From: Pseudacidovorax sp. RU35E
GTDB taxonomy: Bacteria; Pseudomonadota; Gammaproteobacteria; Burkholderiales; Burkholderiaceae_C
Length of the DNA stretch: 64,000 nucleotides
NCBI RefSeq assembly: GCF_900156165.1
Contig: NZ_FTMY01000002.1
Coordinates: 434,001-498,000 of the forward strand
Reading direction: 5' to 3'
Positions 21,516 to 29,358 of this stretch are shown piece after piece. Positions within the stretch are counted from its first letter, which is position 1; each line of letters starts with the position of its first letter. Below the pieces are notes generated by a model, which was not told the DNA's origin, searched no databases, and saw only the letters and a program-made list of their open reading frames with translations. The position numbers and the translations under genes were made by a program.

Positions 21516-22079
21516 GTGAAGCCTTTTTCCGTCTATCTGCTCCGTTGCGCGGACGGCTCCTACTACGCAGGCCACACCGACGACCTGGATGCGCGCCTGC
21601 AGCAGCATGTCGCCGGCCGGATCGGCTACACCGCCACGCGCAAGCCGTTCACGCTGTCGTGGCAGGGTGAGTTCGAGACGCGTGAAGCTGCGCTGGCCTT
21701 CGAACTGCGGATCAAGGGATGGTCGCGGGCGAAGAAAGAGGCGCTTGCGCGGGGGGATTGGATAGCGATCCAACAGGTGGCGCGCTCGCGAACGCAAGGA
21801 AGTGCTGATTGCGGTCCGTGTCAGACGGCGAACCCGGATCCCGGCCCGAGCCCTCAATCCGTTCGCCCTGAGCTTGTCGAAGGGCAGAACAGCGCGCAGG
21901 CGGAGGTCGTGCCCCGGCTTCGACAGGCTCAGCCCGAACGGACTTGGGGCGGCCATTCACGGCAAGCTCAGCCCGAACGGATTGGGGGCGACCAGTCAGG
22001 GCGAGCTCAGCCAGAACGGACTGGGGACGTCGATGCGGCCACGCATCCGACAAACTCGTCAGCCGAGACAGCCCCATGA
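21516..22079 (+). CDS. GIY-YIG nuclease-domain protein with repeat-derived C-terminal tail
   Basis: 187 residues from a GTG start. Residues 1-85 form a small GIY-YIG domain: VYLLRCADGSYYAGHT supplies Tyr7 and Tyr17, with Arg27 and Glu63 at the catalytic positions and a basic RIKGWSRAKKEAL helix. The fold cleaves DNA in homing and repair enzymes; stand-alone members like this have no settled role. From about residue 90 the protein is not nuclease-like. It is encoded by REP-like repeats, including three in-frame 13-residue units around RQAQPER. The frame runs to an ATGA overlap with meaB, so the unit sits inside the scpA-meaB operon. The natural C-terminus may have been shorter before repeats were added. 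Confidence 0.82.
   Translation: MKPFSVYLLRCADGSYYAGHTDDLDARLQQHVAGRIGYTATRKPFTLSWQGEFETREAALAFELRIKGWSRAKKEALARGDWIAIQQVARSRTQGSADCGPCQTANPDPGPSPQSVRPELVEGQNSAQAEVVPRLRQAQPERTWGGHSRQAQPERIGGDQSGRAQPERTGDVDAATHPTNSSAETAP
21859..21885 (+). repeat. REP-like repeat copy 2
   Basis: CCGTTCGCCCTGAGCTTGTC followed by GAAGGGC, same orientation as copy 1. GCCCT and AGGGC within it can pair as a short stem. With the inverted copy 30 bases downstream it could form a long imperfect hairpin. Confidence 0.75.
21916..21941 (-). repeat. REP-like repeat copy 3, inverted
   Basis: Read on the minus strand it is CCGTTCGGGCTGAGCCTGTC followed by GAAGCC, matching copy 2 at all but about five positions. Copies 2 and 3 therefore form a convergent pair separated by 30 bases, the arrangement typical of REP/BIME elements. 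Confidence 0.75.
21924..22040 (+). repeat. Three tandem 39-bp units grown from the repeat
   Basis: Units start at 21924, 21963 and 22002, each exactly 39 bases long. Units 1 and 2 share (A/G)GCTCAGCCCGAACGGA plus a variable TTGGGG(C/G) part; unit 3 is decaying at its end. As 39 is divisible by three, the reading frame of the GIY-YIG protein is kept, giving RQAQPERTWGGHS, RQAQPERIGGDQS and GRAQPERTGDVDA. The units derive from the inverted repeat copy 3. Confidence 0.8.
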
Positions 22080-23185
22080 CCCAGGCGCGTCCTCTGCACC
22101 TTGACGCCATCCTGCACGGCGCCACGCCGATGGCTCAGCGCCGCGCCATGGCCAAGGCCATCACGCTGCTCGAATCGACCCGGGCCGACCACCGCGCCCA
22201 GGCCGACGAACTTCTCACGGCGCTGCTGCCGCACACCGGCCACAGCTTCCGCCTCGGCATCTCGGGCGTCCCCGGCGTCGGCAAGTCCACCTTCATCGAG
22301 GCCCTAGGCCTGCACCTGATCGACCAGGGTCACCGCGTGGCAGTGCTCACCATCGACCCGTCGTCTACCGTGTCCGGCGGCTCCATCCTGGGCGACAAGA
22401 CGCGCATGGAGCGCCTGTCGGTGCACGAGCAGGCGTACATCCGCCCCAGCCCATCGTCGGGCACGCTCGGCGGCGTGGCGGAGAAGACGCGTGAGGCCAT
22501 GCTGGTCTGCGAAGCTGCCGGCTACGACGTGGTGATCGTCGAGACCGTTGGCGTGGGCCAGAGCGAGACGGCCGTGGCCGGCATGACCGACATGTTCGTG
22601 CTGCTGCAACTGCCCAACGCCGGCGACGACCTGCAGGCCATCAAGAAGGGCGTGATGGAGATCGCCGACCTGGTCGTCATCAACAAGGCCGACATCGACG
22701 CCGATGCCGCCACCCGGGCCCAGGCGCAGATCACCTCGGCCCTGCGGCTCTTCGGCCACCACGGCAATCCGCAGCATGCGCAGGCCCTGCACGACGCCCA
22801 CACCGGCGCCGAAGTGCGCCACTGGTTGCCACGAGTGATGCAGCTCAGCGCGCTGACGGGCGCGGGCGTGGACCGCTTCTGGGCCGCCGTGACCGAGTTT
22901 CGCCAGCTGCAATCCGCCAATGGCCGAATGGCCGCCCGCCGCGAGAAGCAGGCCCTGGCCTGGATGTGGGAGCGCATCGAGGCCGGCCTGCGCCAGGCCT
23001 TCCGCCAGCATCCGCAGGTGCGCGACAAGCTGACCGGCGTGTCCGCCGAGGTGGCCGCCGGCCAAGTGGCTGCATCCACCGCCGCGCGCCAGCTGCTCGC
23101 CCTGGCCGCGGAGCCCCCATCCCCCCAATCCCGGACGGCGAACGATGCGCCGCCCGCCTCATCCCCAACCGACAGGACACCATGA
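22076..23185 (+). CDS. meaB: Methylmalonyl-CoA mutase-associated GTPase MeaB
   Basis: 369 residues. MeaB (ArgK family) is a G3E-type GTPase that loads and protects adenosylcobalamin on methylmalonyl-CoA mutase. Walker A is GVPGVGKST (64-72), with [21 protein letters not shown] and NKAD as further family motifs. The ATG at 22076 overlaps the GIY-YIG stop and fits the family start. The open frame upstream is only the repeat region. The stop overlaps pccB (ATGA). Its pairing with scpA is the expected functional partnership. Confidence 0.95.
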   Translation: MTQARPLHLDAILHGATPMAQRRAMAKAITLLESTRADHRAQADELLTALLPHTGHSFRLGISGVPGVGKSTFIEALGLHLIDQGHRVAVLTIDPSSTVSGGSILGDKTRMERLSVHEQAYIRPSPSSGTLGGVAEKTREAMLVCEAAGYDVVIVETVGVGQSETAVAGMTDMFVLLQLPNAGDDLQAIKKGVMEIADLVVINKADIDADAATRAQAQITSALRLFGHHGNPQHAQALHDAHTGAEVRHWLPRVMQLSALTGAGVDRFWAAVTEFRQLQSANGRMAARREKQALAWMWERIEAGLRQAFRQHPQVRDKLTGVSAEVAAGQVAASTAARQLLALAAEPPSPQSRTANDAPPASSPTDRTP

Positions 23186-24714
23186 AGGACATCCTCGAAG
23201 AACTCGAACGCCGCCGTGCGCAGGCGCACCAGGGCGGCGGCCAGAAGCGCATCGACGCGCAACATGCCAAGGGCAAGCTCACGGCGCGCGAGCGCATCGA
23301 ACTGCTGCTGGACGACGGCACCTTCGAAGAATGGGACATGTTCGTCGAGCACCGCTGCACCGACTTCGGCATGGCGGACAACAAGATCCCCGGCGATGGC
23401 GTGGTCACCGGCTACGGCATGATCAACGGCCGCCTCGTGTTCGTCTTCAGCCAGGACTTCACCGTCTTCGGCGGCGCGCTGTCCGAAGCCCATGCCGAGA
23501 AGATCTGCAAGGTGATGGACCAGGCGATGAAGGTGGGCGCGCCCGTCATCGGCCTGAACGACTCGGGCGGCGCGCGCATCCAGGAAGGCGTGGCCTCGCT
23601 CGGCGGCTATGCCGAAGTGTTCCAGCGCAATGTGATGGCCTCGGGCGTGGTGCCGCAGATCAGCCTGGTGATGGGCCCCTGTGCCGGTGGGGCGGTGTAC
23701 TCGCCCGCCATGACCGACTTCATCTTCATGGTGAAGGACTCCAGCTACATGTTCGTCACCGGTCCCGAGGTGGTGAAGACGGTGACGCATGAGAACGTGA
23801 CGGCCGAGGAGCTGGGCGGCGCCATCACCCATACCACCAAGAGCGGTGTGGCCGACCTGGCCTTCGAGAACGACGTGGAGGCGCTGATGATGCTGCGCCG
23901 CCTCTACAACTACCTGCCGCTTTCCAACCGCGAGAAGCCGCCGGTTCGCCCCAGCGGTGACCCAGCCGACCGCGCCGACCGGTCGCTGGACACGCTGGTG
24001 CCCGACAACCCCAACAAGCCCTACGACATGAAGGAGCTGATCCTCAAGGTCGTGGACGACGGTGACTTCTTTGAGCTGCAGCCCGACTATGCCAAGAACA
24101 TCGTGATCGGCTTCGCCCGCATGGAAGGCCAGAGCGTGGGCATCGTCGCCAACCAGCCGCTGGTGCTGGCCGGTTGCCTGGACATCAAGAGCTCGATCAA
24201 GGCCGCGCGCTTCGTGCGCTTCTGCGATGCCTTCAACATCCCGGTCGTCACCTTCGTGGACGTGCCCGGCTTCATGCCCGGCACCAGCCAGGAGTACGGG
24301 GGCATCATCAAGCACGGTGCCAAGCTGCTGTACGCCTACGCCGAATGCACGGTGCCGAAGATTACCGTCATCACGCGCAAGGCCTACGGCGGTGCCTACG
24401 ACGTGATGGCGTCCAAGCACCTGCGGGGCGATGTCAACCTGGCCTGGCCGCGCGCCGAGATCGCGGTGATGGGCGCCAAGGGCGCGGTGGAGATCATCTT
24501 CCGCGAGGAGAAGAAGGACCCGGAAAAGCTGGCAGCCCGCGAGGCCGAGTACAAGGCCCGATTTGCCAACCCCTTCGTCGCTAGCGCACGCGGCTACATC
24601 GACGATGTGATCCTGCCGCACGAGACCCGCAAGCGCATCTGCCGCAGTCTGGTGATGCTGCGCGAGAAGAAGCTGGAGAACCCGTGGCGCAAGCACGGGA
24701 ACATTCCTCTCTGA
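23182..24714 (+). CDS. pccB: Propionyl-CoA carboxylase beta chain (carboxyltransferase)
   Basis: 510 residues, the normal length of PccB. It transfers the carboxyl group from biotin to propionyl-CoA, giving methylmalonyl-CoA. Seen are [21 protein letters not shown], the first crotonase-like half with [20 protein letters not shown], and the second half with [30 protein letters not shown] and [11 protein letters not shown]. The operon context of mutase and alpha subunit supports propionyl-CoA over acetyl-CoA or methylcrotonyl-CoA as substrate. It overlaps meaB by four bases. Confidence 0.95.
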   Translation: MKDILEELERRRAQAHQGGGQKRIDAQHAKGKLTARERIELLLDDGTFEEWDMFVEHRCTDFGMADNKIPGDGVVTGYGMINGRLVFVFSQDFTVFGGALSEAHAEKICKVMDQAMKVGAPVIGLNDSGGARIQEGVASLGGYAEVFQRNVMASGVVPQISLVMGPCAGGAVYSPAMTDFIFMVKDSSYMFVTGPEVVKTVTHENVTAEELGGAITHTTKSGVADLAFENDVEALMMLRRLYNYLPLSNREKPPVRPSGDPADRADRSLDTLVPDNPNKPYDMKELILKVVDDGDFFELQPDYAKNIVIGFARMEGQSVGIVANQPLVLAGCLDIKSSIKAARFVRFCDAFNIPVVTFVDVPGFMPGTSQEYGGIIKHGAKLLYAYAECTVPKITVITRKAYGGAYDVMASKHLRGDVNLAWPRAEIAVMGAKGAVEIIFREEKKDPEKLAAREAEYKARFANPFVASARGYIDDVILPHETRKRICRSLVMLREKKLENPWRKHGNIPL

Positions 24715-24739
24715 CCGCGATGCAAACGAGGAGCACACC

Positions 24740-25357
24740 ATGACCCTCAGCCTCTACTACCACCCGTACTCGCGGGCCGCAGGCACCCTCTGGGCGCTGG
24801 AGGAAGCCGGCGTCGACTACGACCTGAAGGTCGTCGACATCATGAAGGGCGAGCAGAAGGGCCCCGAGCTGATGGCGAAGAATCCCATGGGCAAGCTGCC
24901 CACGCTGGTGGACGGCGATGTCGTCGTCACCGAAGCGGCCGCGATTGCGCTCTACCTGGCCGACCGACATGCACCACATCTGGCGCCTGCACTGGACGAT
25001 CCGCAGCGCGGCACCTATCTGCGCTGGTCGCTCTTCGCGCCCAGCGTGATCGAGCCCGCCGTGATGGCCAAGCACTCGGGCTGGACCGTCAAGGAGATGT
25101 CGGCCGGCTGGGGCAGCTTCGAGGCCATGCTCAGCGCGGCGGAGGGCGCCATCGCAGGCAAGGACTTCGTGCTGGGCGAGCGCTTTTCCATGGCCGACGT
25201 CGTGTTCGGCGGCACGCTGCGCTTCATGATCGCCTTCAAGCAGATCGAGCCGACGCCCGTGTTCGCCGACTACGTGCGGCGCCTGGACGCCCGGCCCGCC
25301 TTCCAGCGCGCCGAGGCAAAGAACGCGGCCATGCGCCAGTCGCTGGGTCTGCAGTGA
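24740..25357 (+). CDS. Glutathione S-transferase family protein
   Basis: 205 residues. The N-terminal thioredoxin-like domain has LYYHPYSRAAGTLWALEEAG, the cis-proline motif GKLPTLVDGD and the EAAAIALYLAD helix. The C-terminal all-helical domain includes GERFSMADVVFGGTL, the conserved N-capping/Asp motif of GSTs. Substrate is unknown. It sits between pccB and pccA on the same strand, 25 bases after pccB, and its stop overlaps a possible upstream GTG of pccA. It may detoxify a reactive by-product, but this is only suggested by position. Confidence 0.9.
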   Translation: MTLSLYYHPYSRAAGTLWALEEAGVDYDLKVVDIMKGEQKGPELMAKNPMGKLPTLVDGDVVVTEAAAIALYLADRHAPHLAPALDDPQRGTYLRWSLFAPSVIEPAVMAKHSGWTVKEMSAGWGSFEAMLSAAEGAIAGKDFVLGERFSMADVVFGGTLRFMIAFKQIEPTPVFADYVRRLDARPAFQRAEAKNAAMRQSLGLQ

Positions 25358-25395
25358 GCAGTGCCCCATCGCAACGCCAATACAACGGAGCAGCA

Positions 25396-27450
25396 GTGTT
25401 CAAGAAAATCCTGATCGCCAACCGCGGCGAAATCGCGTGCCGCGTCATCAAGACGGCCCGCAAGATGGGCATCAAGACCGTGGCCGTGTACTCGGACGCG
25501 GACCGTGACGCGCGCCATGTGGAACTGGCCGACGAGGCCGTGCACATCGGCGCCGCGCCCTCGCGCGAGTCCTACCTGATGGCCGACCGCATCATCGAGG
25601 CCTGCCAGAAGACCGGTGCCGAGGCCGTGCATCCGGGCTACGGCTTCCTGTCGGAGAACGAGTCCTTCGCCAAGCGCGTGGAAGAAGAGGGCATCGTCTT
25701 CATCGGCCCCAAGCACCATTCCATCGCGGCGATGGGCGACAAGATCGCCTCCAAGAAGCTCGCGAACGAGGCCAAGGTCAACACCATCCCGGGCTACAAC
25801 GACGCCATCGACACGGCCGAGCAGGCGGTGGAAATCGCCAAGGGCATCGGCTATCCGGTGATGATCAAGGCCAGTGCCGGTGGCGGTGGCAAGGGGCTGC
25901 GCGTCGCCTTCAACGACAAGGAGGCGCTGGAGGGCTTCACCTCCTGCCGCAATGAGGCGCGCAATTCCTTCGGCGACGACCGCATCTTCATCGAGAAGTT
26001 CGTGGAGCAGCCGCGGCACATCGAGATCCAGGTGCTGGGCGACAGCCAGGGCCATGTGATCTACCTGAACGAGCGCGAATGCTCCATCCAGCGGCGCCAC
26101 CAGAAGGTGATCGAGGAGGCGCCGTCGCCCTTCATCAGCGATGCGACGCGCAAGGCCATGGGCGAGCAGGCCGTGGCGCTGGCCAAGGCGGTCAACTACC
26201 AGTCGGCCGGCACGGTGGAGTTCGTGGTCGGCAAGGACCAGGACTTCTATTTCCTGGAGATGAACACGCGCCTGCAGGTGGAGCATCCGGTGACGGAGTG
26301 CATCACCGGGCTGGACCTGGTGGAGCTGATGATCCGCGTCGCGGCCGGCGAGCCGCTGCCGCTGACGCAGGCCGACGTGAAGCGCGACGGCTGGGCCATC
26401 GAATGCCGCATCAACGCGGAAGACCCGTTCCGCAACTTCCTGCCGTCCACGGGCCGGCTGGTGAAGTTCCAGCCGCCGGCCGAGTCGCTGTCGGCCTCCG
26501 AGCCGAACGCGCCCGATGCCTATGGCGTGCGCGTGGATACGGGGGTGTACGAGGGCGGCGAGATCCCCATGTACTACGACTCGATGATCGCCAAGCTCAT
26601 CGTGCACGGGCGGGACCGGGCGCATGCCATCGCGCTGATGCGCGAGGCGCTCAACGGCTTCGCGATCCGCGGCATCCACAGCAACATTCCCTTCCAGGCG
26701 GCGCTGCTGGCGCACCCCAAGTTCGTCAGCGGCGACTTCAACACCGGCTTCATCGCCGAGCACTACGGCCATGGCTTCCGAGCCGAGGACGTGCCGCATG
26801 ACGACCCCGACTTCCTGGTCGCGCTGGCGGCCTACGCGCACCGGCGCTACCGTGCACGTGCTTCGGGCATCAGCGGTCAGCTGGCGGGCCATGGCGTGAA
26901 GGTGGGCGAGCAGTTCGTGGTCGTCACGCTCGGGGCGGATGGCGAACATCGCCACACGCCGGTGAGCGTCACCGACTTCCAGGGTGCGACGGGCGCGAGC
27001 GCCGTGCAGGTCGGTAGCCGCAGCTACCAGCTCGAAAGCCGCTCGCCGCTGGGCGGCATCCGTGTCGAGGGGCGCGTCAATGGCCAGCCCTTCACCGCGC
27101 AGGTGGAGCGAGGCGCAGGCAAGAACCCGCTGGCCCTGCGCGTGCAGCACAACGGCACGCAGATCGAGGCCATGGTGCTGTCGCCGCTGGGTGCGCGGCT
27201 GCAGTCGCTGATGCCCTACAAGGCGCCGCCGGACATGAGCAAGTTCCTGCTCTCGCCTATGCCCGGCTTGCTTGTGGACGTCGCCGTCAAGGAAGGCCAG
27301 CAGGTGCAGGCTGGCGAGAAGCTCGCCGTCATCGAAGCCATGAAGATGGAGAACGTGCTCTTCGCGGCCCAGGACGGCGTGGTGGGCAAGATCGCCGCGG
27401 CAAAGGGCGAATCGCTGGCAGTGGACCAGGTGATCCTGGAGTTCAACTGA
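25396..27450 (+). CDS. pccA: Propionyl-CoA carboxylase alpha chain (biotin carboxylase + BCCP)
   Basis: 684 residues from the GTG at 25396. The biotin carboxylase domain (1-450) starts [20 protein letters not shown] and has the ATP-grasp glycine loop [12 protein letters not shown] and [15 protein letters not shown] connecting domain follows, then a C-terminal biotinyl domain with EAMKMEN and the biotin-accepting Lys650. This start is chosen because GGAG lies five bases upstream and the family begins at MFKK. A GTG at 25354 would add 14 poorly conserved residues. With PccB it forms the ATP-dependent propionyl-CoA carboxylase. Confidence 0.95.
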   Translation: MFKKILIANRGEIACRVIKTARKMGIKTVAVYSDADRDARHVELADEAVHIGAAPSRESYLMADRIIEACQKTGAEAVHPGYGFLSENESFAKRVEEEGIVFIGPKHHSIAAMGDKIASKKLANEAKVNTIPGYNDAIDTAEQAVEIAKGIGYPVMIKASAGGGGKGLRVAFNDKEALEGFTSCRNEARNSFGDDRIFIEKFVEQPRHIEIQVLGDSQGHVIYLNERECSIQRRHQKVIEEAPSPFISDATRKAMGEQAVALAKAVNYQSAGTVEFVVGKDQDFYFLEMNTRLQVEHPVTECITGLDLVELMIRVAAGEPLPLTQADVKRDGWAIECRINAEDPFRNFLPSTGRLVKFQPPAESLSASEPNAPDAYGVRVDTGVYEGGEIPMYYDSMIAKLIVHGRDRAHAIALMREALNGFAIRGIHSNIPFQAALLAHPKFVSGDFNTGFIAEHYGHGFRAEDVPHDDPDFLVALAAYAHRRYRARASGISGQLAGHGVKVGEQFVVVTLGADGEHRHTPVSVTDFQGATGASAVQVGSRSYQLESRSPLGGIRVEGRVNGQPFTAQVERGAGKNPLALRVQHNGTQIEAMVLSPLGARLQSLMPYKAPPDMSKFLLSPMPGLLVDVAVKEGQQVQAGEKLAVIEAMKMENVLFAAQDGVVGKIAAAKGESLAVDQVILEFN

Positions 27451-27485
27451 GCCGGCGGCGCGTCGGTCCACCAAGGAATATGCCA

Positions 27486-27980
27486 ATGAACAAGGAACGT
27501 CCGTTCAAGGTGCTGGGCGTCCAGCAGATCGCCATCGGCGGTGCCGACAAGCAACGCCTGGCCACCCTGTGGGTCGACATGCTGGGGCTGGAGGTGACTG
27601 GCACCTTCCGCAGCGAGCGCGAGAACGTCGATGAAGACATCTGCGCCATCGGCAGCGGCCCTTTCAAGGTTGAGGTCGACTTGATGCAGCCGCTGGACCC
27701 CGAGAAGAAGCCGGCCGTGCACGCGACGCCGCTCAACCACGTGGGGCTGTGGATCGACGACCTGCCGCGCGCGGTGGAATGGCTGACGGCGCAGGGCGTG
27801 CGCTTCGCGCCCGGCGGGATCCGCCGCGGTGCGGCCGGTTTCGACATCTGCTTCCTGCATCCGAAGGGCAGCGACGAGTTCCCCGTCTCAGGGGAAGGCG
27901 TGCTCATCGAATTGGTGCAGGCGCCGCCCGAGGTGGTCAACGCCTTCGGCGCGATGGCGGCGGCTGCGACGGGCGACTGA
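27486..27980 (+). CDS. VOC-superfamily protein, probable methylmalonyl-CoA epimerase
   Basis: 164 residues, two glyoxalase/VOC half-domains. The start at 27486 is preferred since AAGGA lies eight bases upstream; the ATG at 27480 is too close. Half one is [29 protein letters not shown] and half two [18 protein letters not shown] with GVLIELVQ. In classical epimerases the first metal ligand is His; here Gln14 stands in that position, and the second position may be Asp rather than Gln/Glu. The His in LNHVG and the final Glu remain. The step between carboxylase and mutase is otherwise unassigned in this cluster, which is the main reason for the call; a lactoylglutathione-lyase relative is the alternative. 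Confidence 0.7.
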   Translation: MNKERPFKVLGVQQIAIGGADKQRLATLWVDMLGLEVTGTFRSERENVDEDICAIGSGPFKVEVDLMQPLDPEKKPAVHATPLNHVGLWIDDLPRAVEWLTAQGVRFAPGGIRRGAAGFDICFLHPKGSDEFPVSGEGVLIELVQAPPEVVNAFGAMAAAATGD

Positions 27981-28028
27981 GCGGCGTCGGCTTCGCCGGC
28001 ACGCCGGTGAGCGCGGCCTGGGCCGACT

Positions 28029-28664
28029 TCAGGTGCCCGGGCGACGTCCCAGGGCCAGCACGCCTGCCAGCAGCCACATGCCCCCGCCGCAACCGCGGTT
28101 GAGCCATCGCAGGCTGCGCTGGGACATCCACCGCACCGCCTGCGTACCGGCACCGGCGTAGGCGAGCATCAGCAGCAGGTCGATACCGATGAAGATGCCG
28201 CCCAGGAGGGCGTACTGCGGCACCTGTGATTGGCGCACGTCGACGAACTGGGGGAGGAAGGCGGCAAAAAAGAAGACGGCCTTGGGGTTCGAAAGTGCCA
28301 CGGCCAGGCTTCTCAAAAGGGCGAGGCCGCGCTGCGCATCGTCCTGGGGCGTGCGTGCCAGCGCAGTGCGCAGATCGGGCGTCGGCGCGCGCCACATCCT
28401 CAAGCCCAACCACGCCAGGTAGAGCACGCCGGCCACGCGCAGCCCTTCGAACAGCCAATGGGAGGCCGCCAGCAGGGAACCCAGTCCCAGTGCGACCACG
28501 GCGATGACCGTTGCGCTGCCGAGGCAGGCGCCCGCGATCCCCCAGGCCGCCCGACGCATGCCGCCGAGCATGCCGTTGGACAGGGCCAGCAACATCGTCG
28601 GGCCTGGTGTGGCCGCAATGGCCACGCAGGCCAGGGCGTAGAGGATCAGGGTTTGCGCAGTCAT
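28029..28664 (-). CDS. LysE/RhtB-family amino-acid exporter
   Basis: 211 residues with about six hydrophobic segments. Family hallmarks are ATPGPTMLLALSNGM near the N-terminus, GLRVAGVLYLAWLGLRMWR, and ALSNPKAVFFFAAFLPQFVD in the middle. LysE proteins export amino acids and related compounds across the inner membrane; the substrate is not predictable. Its ATG overlaps the stop of the RnfB-like gene by four bases, so the pair is co-transcribed. It converges on the propionate block. Confidence 0.93.
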   Translation of the reverse strand: MTAQTLILYALACVAIAATPGPTMLLALSNGMLGGMRRAAWGIAGACLGSATVIAVVALGLGSLLAASHWLFEGLRVAGVLYLAWLGLRMWRAPTPDLRTALARTPQDDAQRGLALLRSLAVALSNPKAVFFFAAFLPQFVDVRQSQVPQYALLGGIFIGIDLLLMLAYAGAGTQAVRWMSQRSLRWLNRGCGGGMWLLAGVLALGRRPGT

Positions 28665-29341
28665 GGTTCGTCAGCCGTGGGAGACCTCGGCTGGTCTCGC
28701 GCCGCCCGCGCCCTTGCGAGCGCTGCTTCGACGATCCGGCGCTTTCGCGCGTCGGCGGCTTCGGACATCTGGGCTGCAGCCGGCGATGTGTCGGCGCAGG
28801 TCGCTGCTGCGACCTCCGCGGCCGCCGGCTGGACTTTGGCACGGGCTTCAAGGCGACTCAGTCGTGCGGCGTAGCGTCGCCGGGCATGATCGGCCTGCTC
28901 CTGCGACCACGCAGCCCAGCCGCCAGTGCCGGGCGTGACCACCTCCAGACCGATGCAATCGACAGGGCAGACCGGCACGCACAATTCGCAGCCCGTGCAA
29001 TGGACCTCGATGACGGTGTGCATGCGCTTGTGGAAGCCGAGGATGGCATCCGTAGGGCACACCTCCAGACAACGCGTGCAGCCGATGCACCACGCTTCAT
29101 CGATCACGGCCAGGCTCCGCGGACCTTCCTCGCCGCATGCCGGGTTCAGCGGTCGTTCTTCACGCCCGAGCAGTCCCGCCAGACGCCGCATGCCCTCGAC
29201 GCCCCCTGGCGGGCAGCGGTCTATGTCCGCGCTGCCGTCTGCCAGCGCGGCCGCATAGCCGGCACAGTCCGGATAGCTGCACCGGGTGCACTGCGTCTGG
29301 GGCAGGGCGTCGAGCAGGCGGTCGGCGAGTGAAACGGCCAT
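28661..29341 (-). CDS. RnfB/RsxB-like iron-sulfur electron-transfer protein
   Basis: 226 residues. The N-terminal cluster domain has LPQTQCTRCSYPDCAGYAAA with a later RCPPGG. Two 4Fe-4S ferredoxin motifs follow, CIGCTRCLEVCP and CTGCELCVPVCP, as in RnfB/RsxB. The membrane anchor of classical RnfB is absent, and no rnfA, C, D, G or E is nearby, so this is a stand-alone soluble form, common in Burkholderiales. The C-terminal 90 residues are helical and charged. The ATG at 29341 is chosen over a TTG at 29347. Its electron partner is unknown. Confidence 0.88.
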   Translation of the reverse strand: MAVSLADRLLDALPQTQCTRCSYPDCAGYAAALADGSADIDRCPPGGVEGMRRLAGLLGREERPLNPACGEEGPRSLAVIDEAWCIGCTRCLEVCPTDAILGFHKRMHTVIEVHCTGCELCVPVCPVDCIGLEVVTPGTGGWAAWSQEQADHARRRYAARLSRLEARAKVQPAAAEVAAATCADTSPAAAQMSEAADARKRRIVEAALARARAARDQPRSPTADEP

Positions 29342-29358
29342 CCGCAAAGGAGTCCCGC

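Noticed and set aside
21924-22040. Possible CRISPR array
   Set aside because: The three 39-bp units are contiguous and degenerate as a whole, without the alternation of constant repeats and unique spacers, and no cas genes are nearby.
21459-22075. Transposon or IS element at the GIY-YIG locus
   Set aside because: No transposase domain or clear terminal inverted repeats with target duplication were seen; only a GIY-YIG nuclease and REP-like repeats.
25354-25395. Upstream GTG start of pccA
   Set aside because: It adds 14 non-family residues; GGAG and the family start [12 protein letters not shown] favour 25396.
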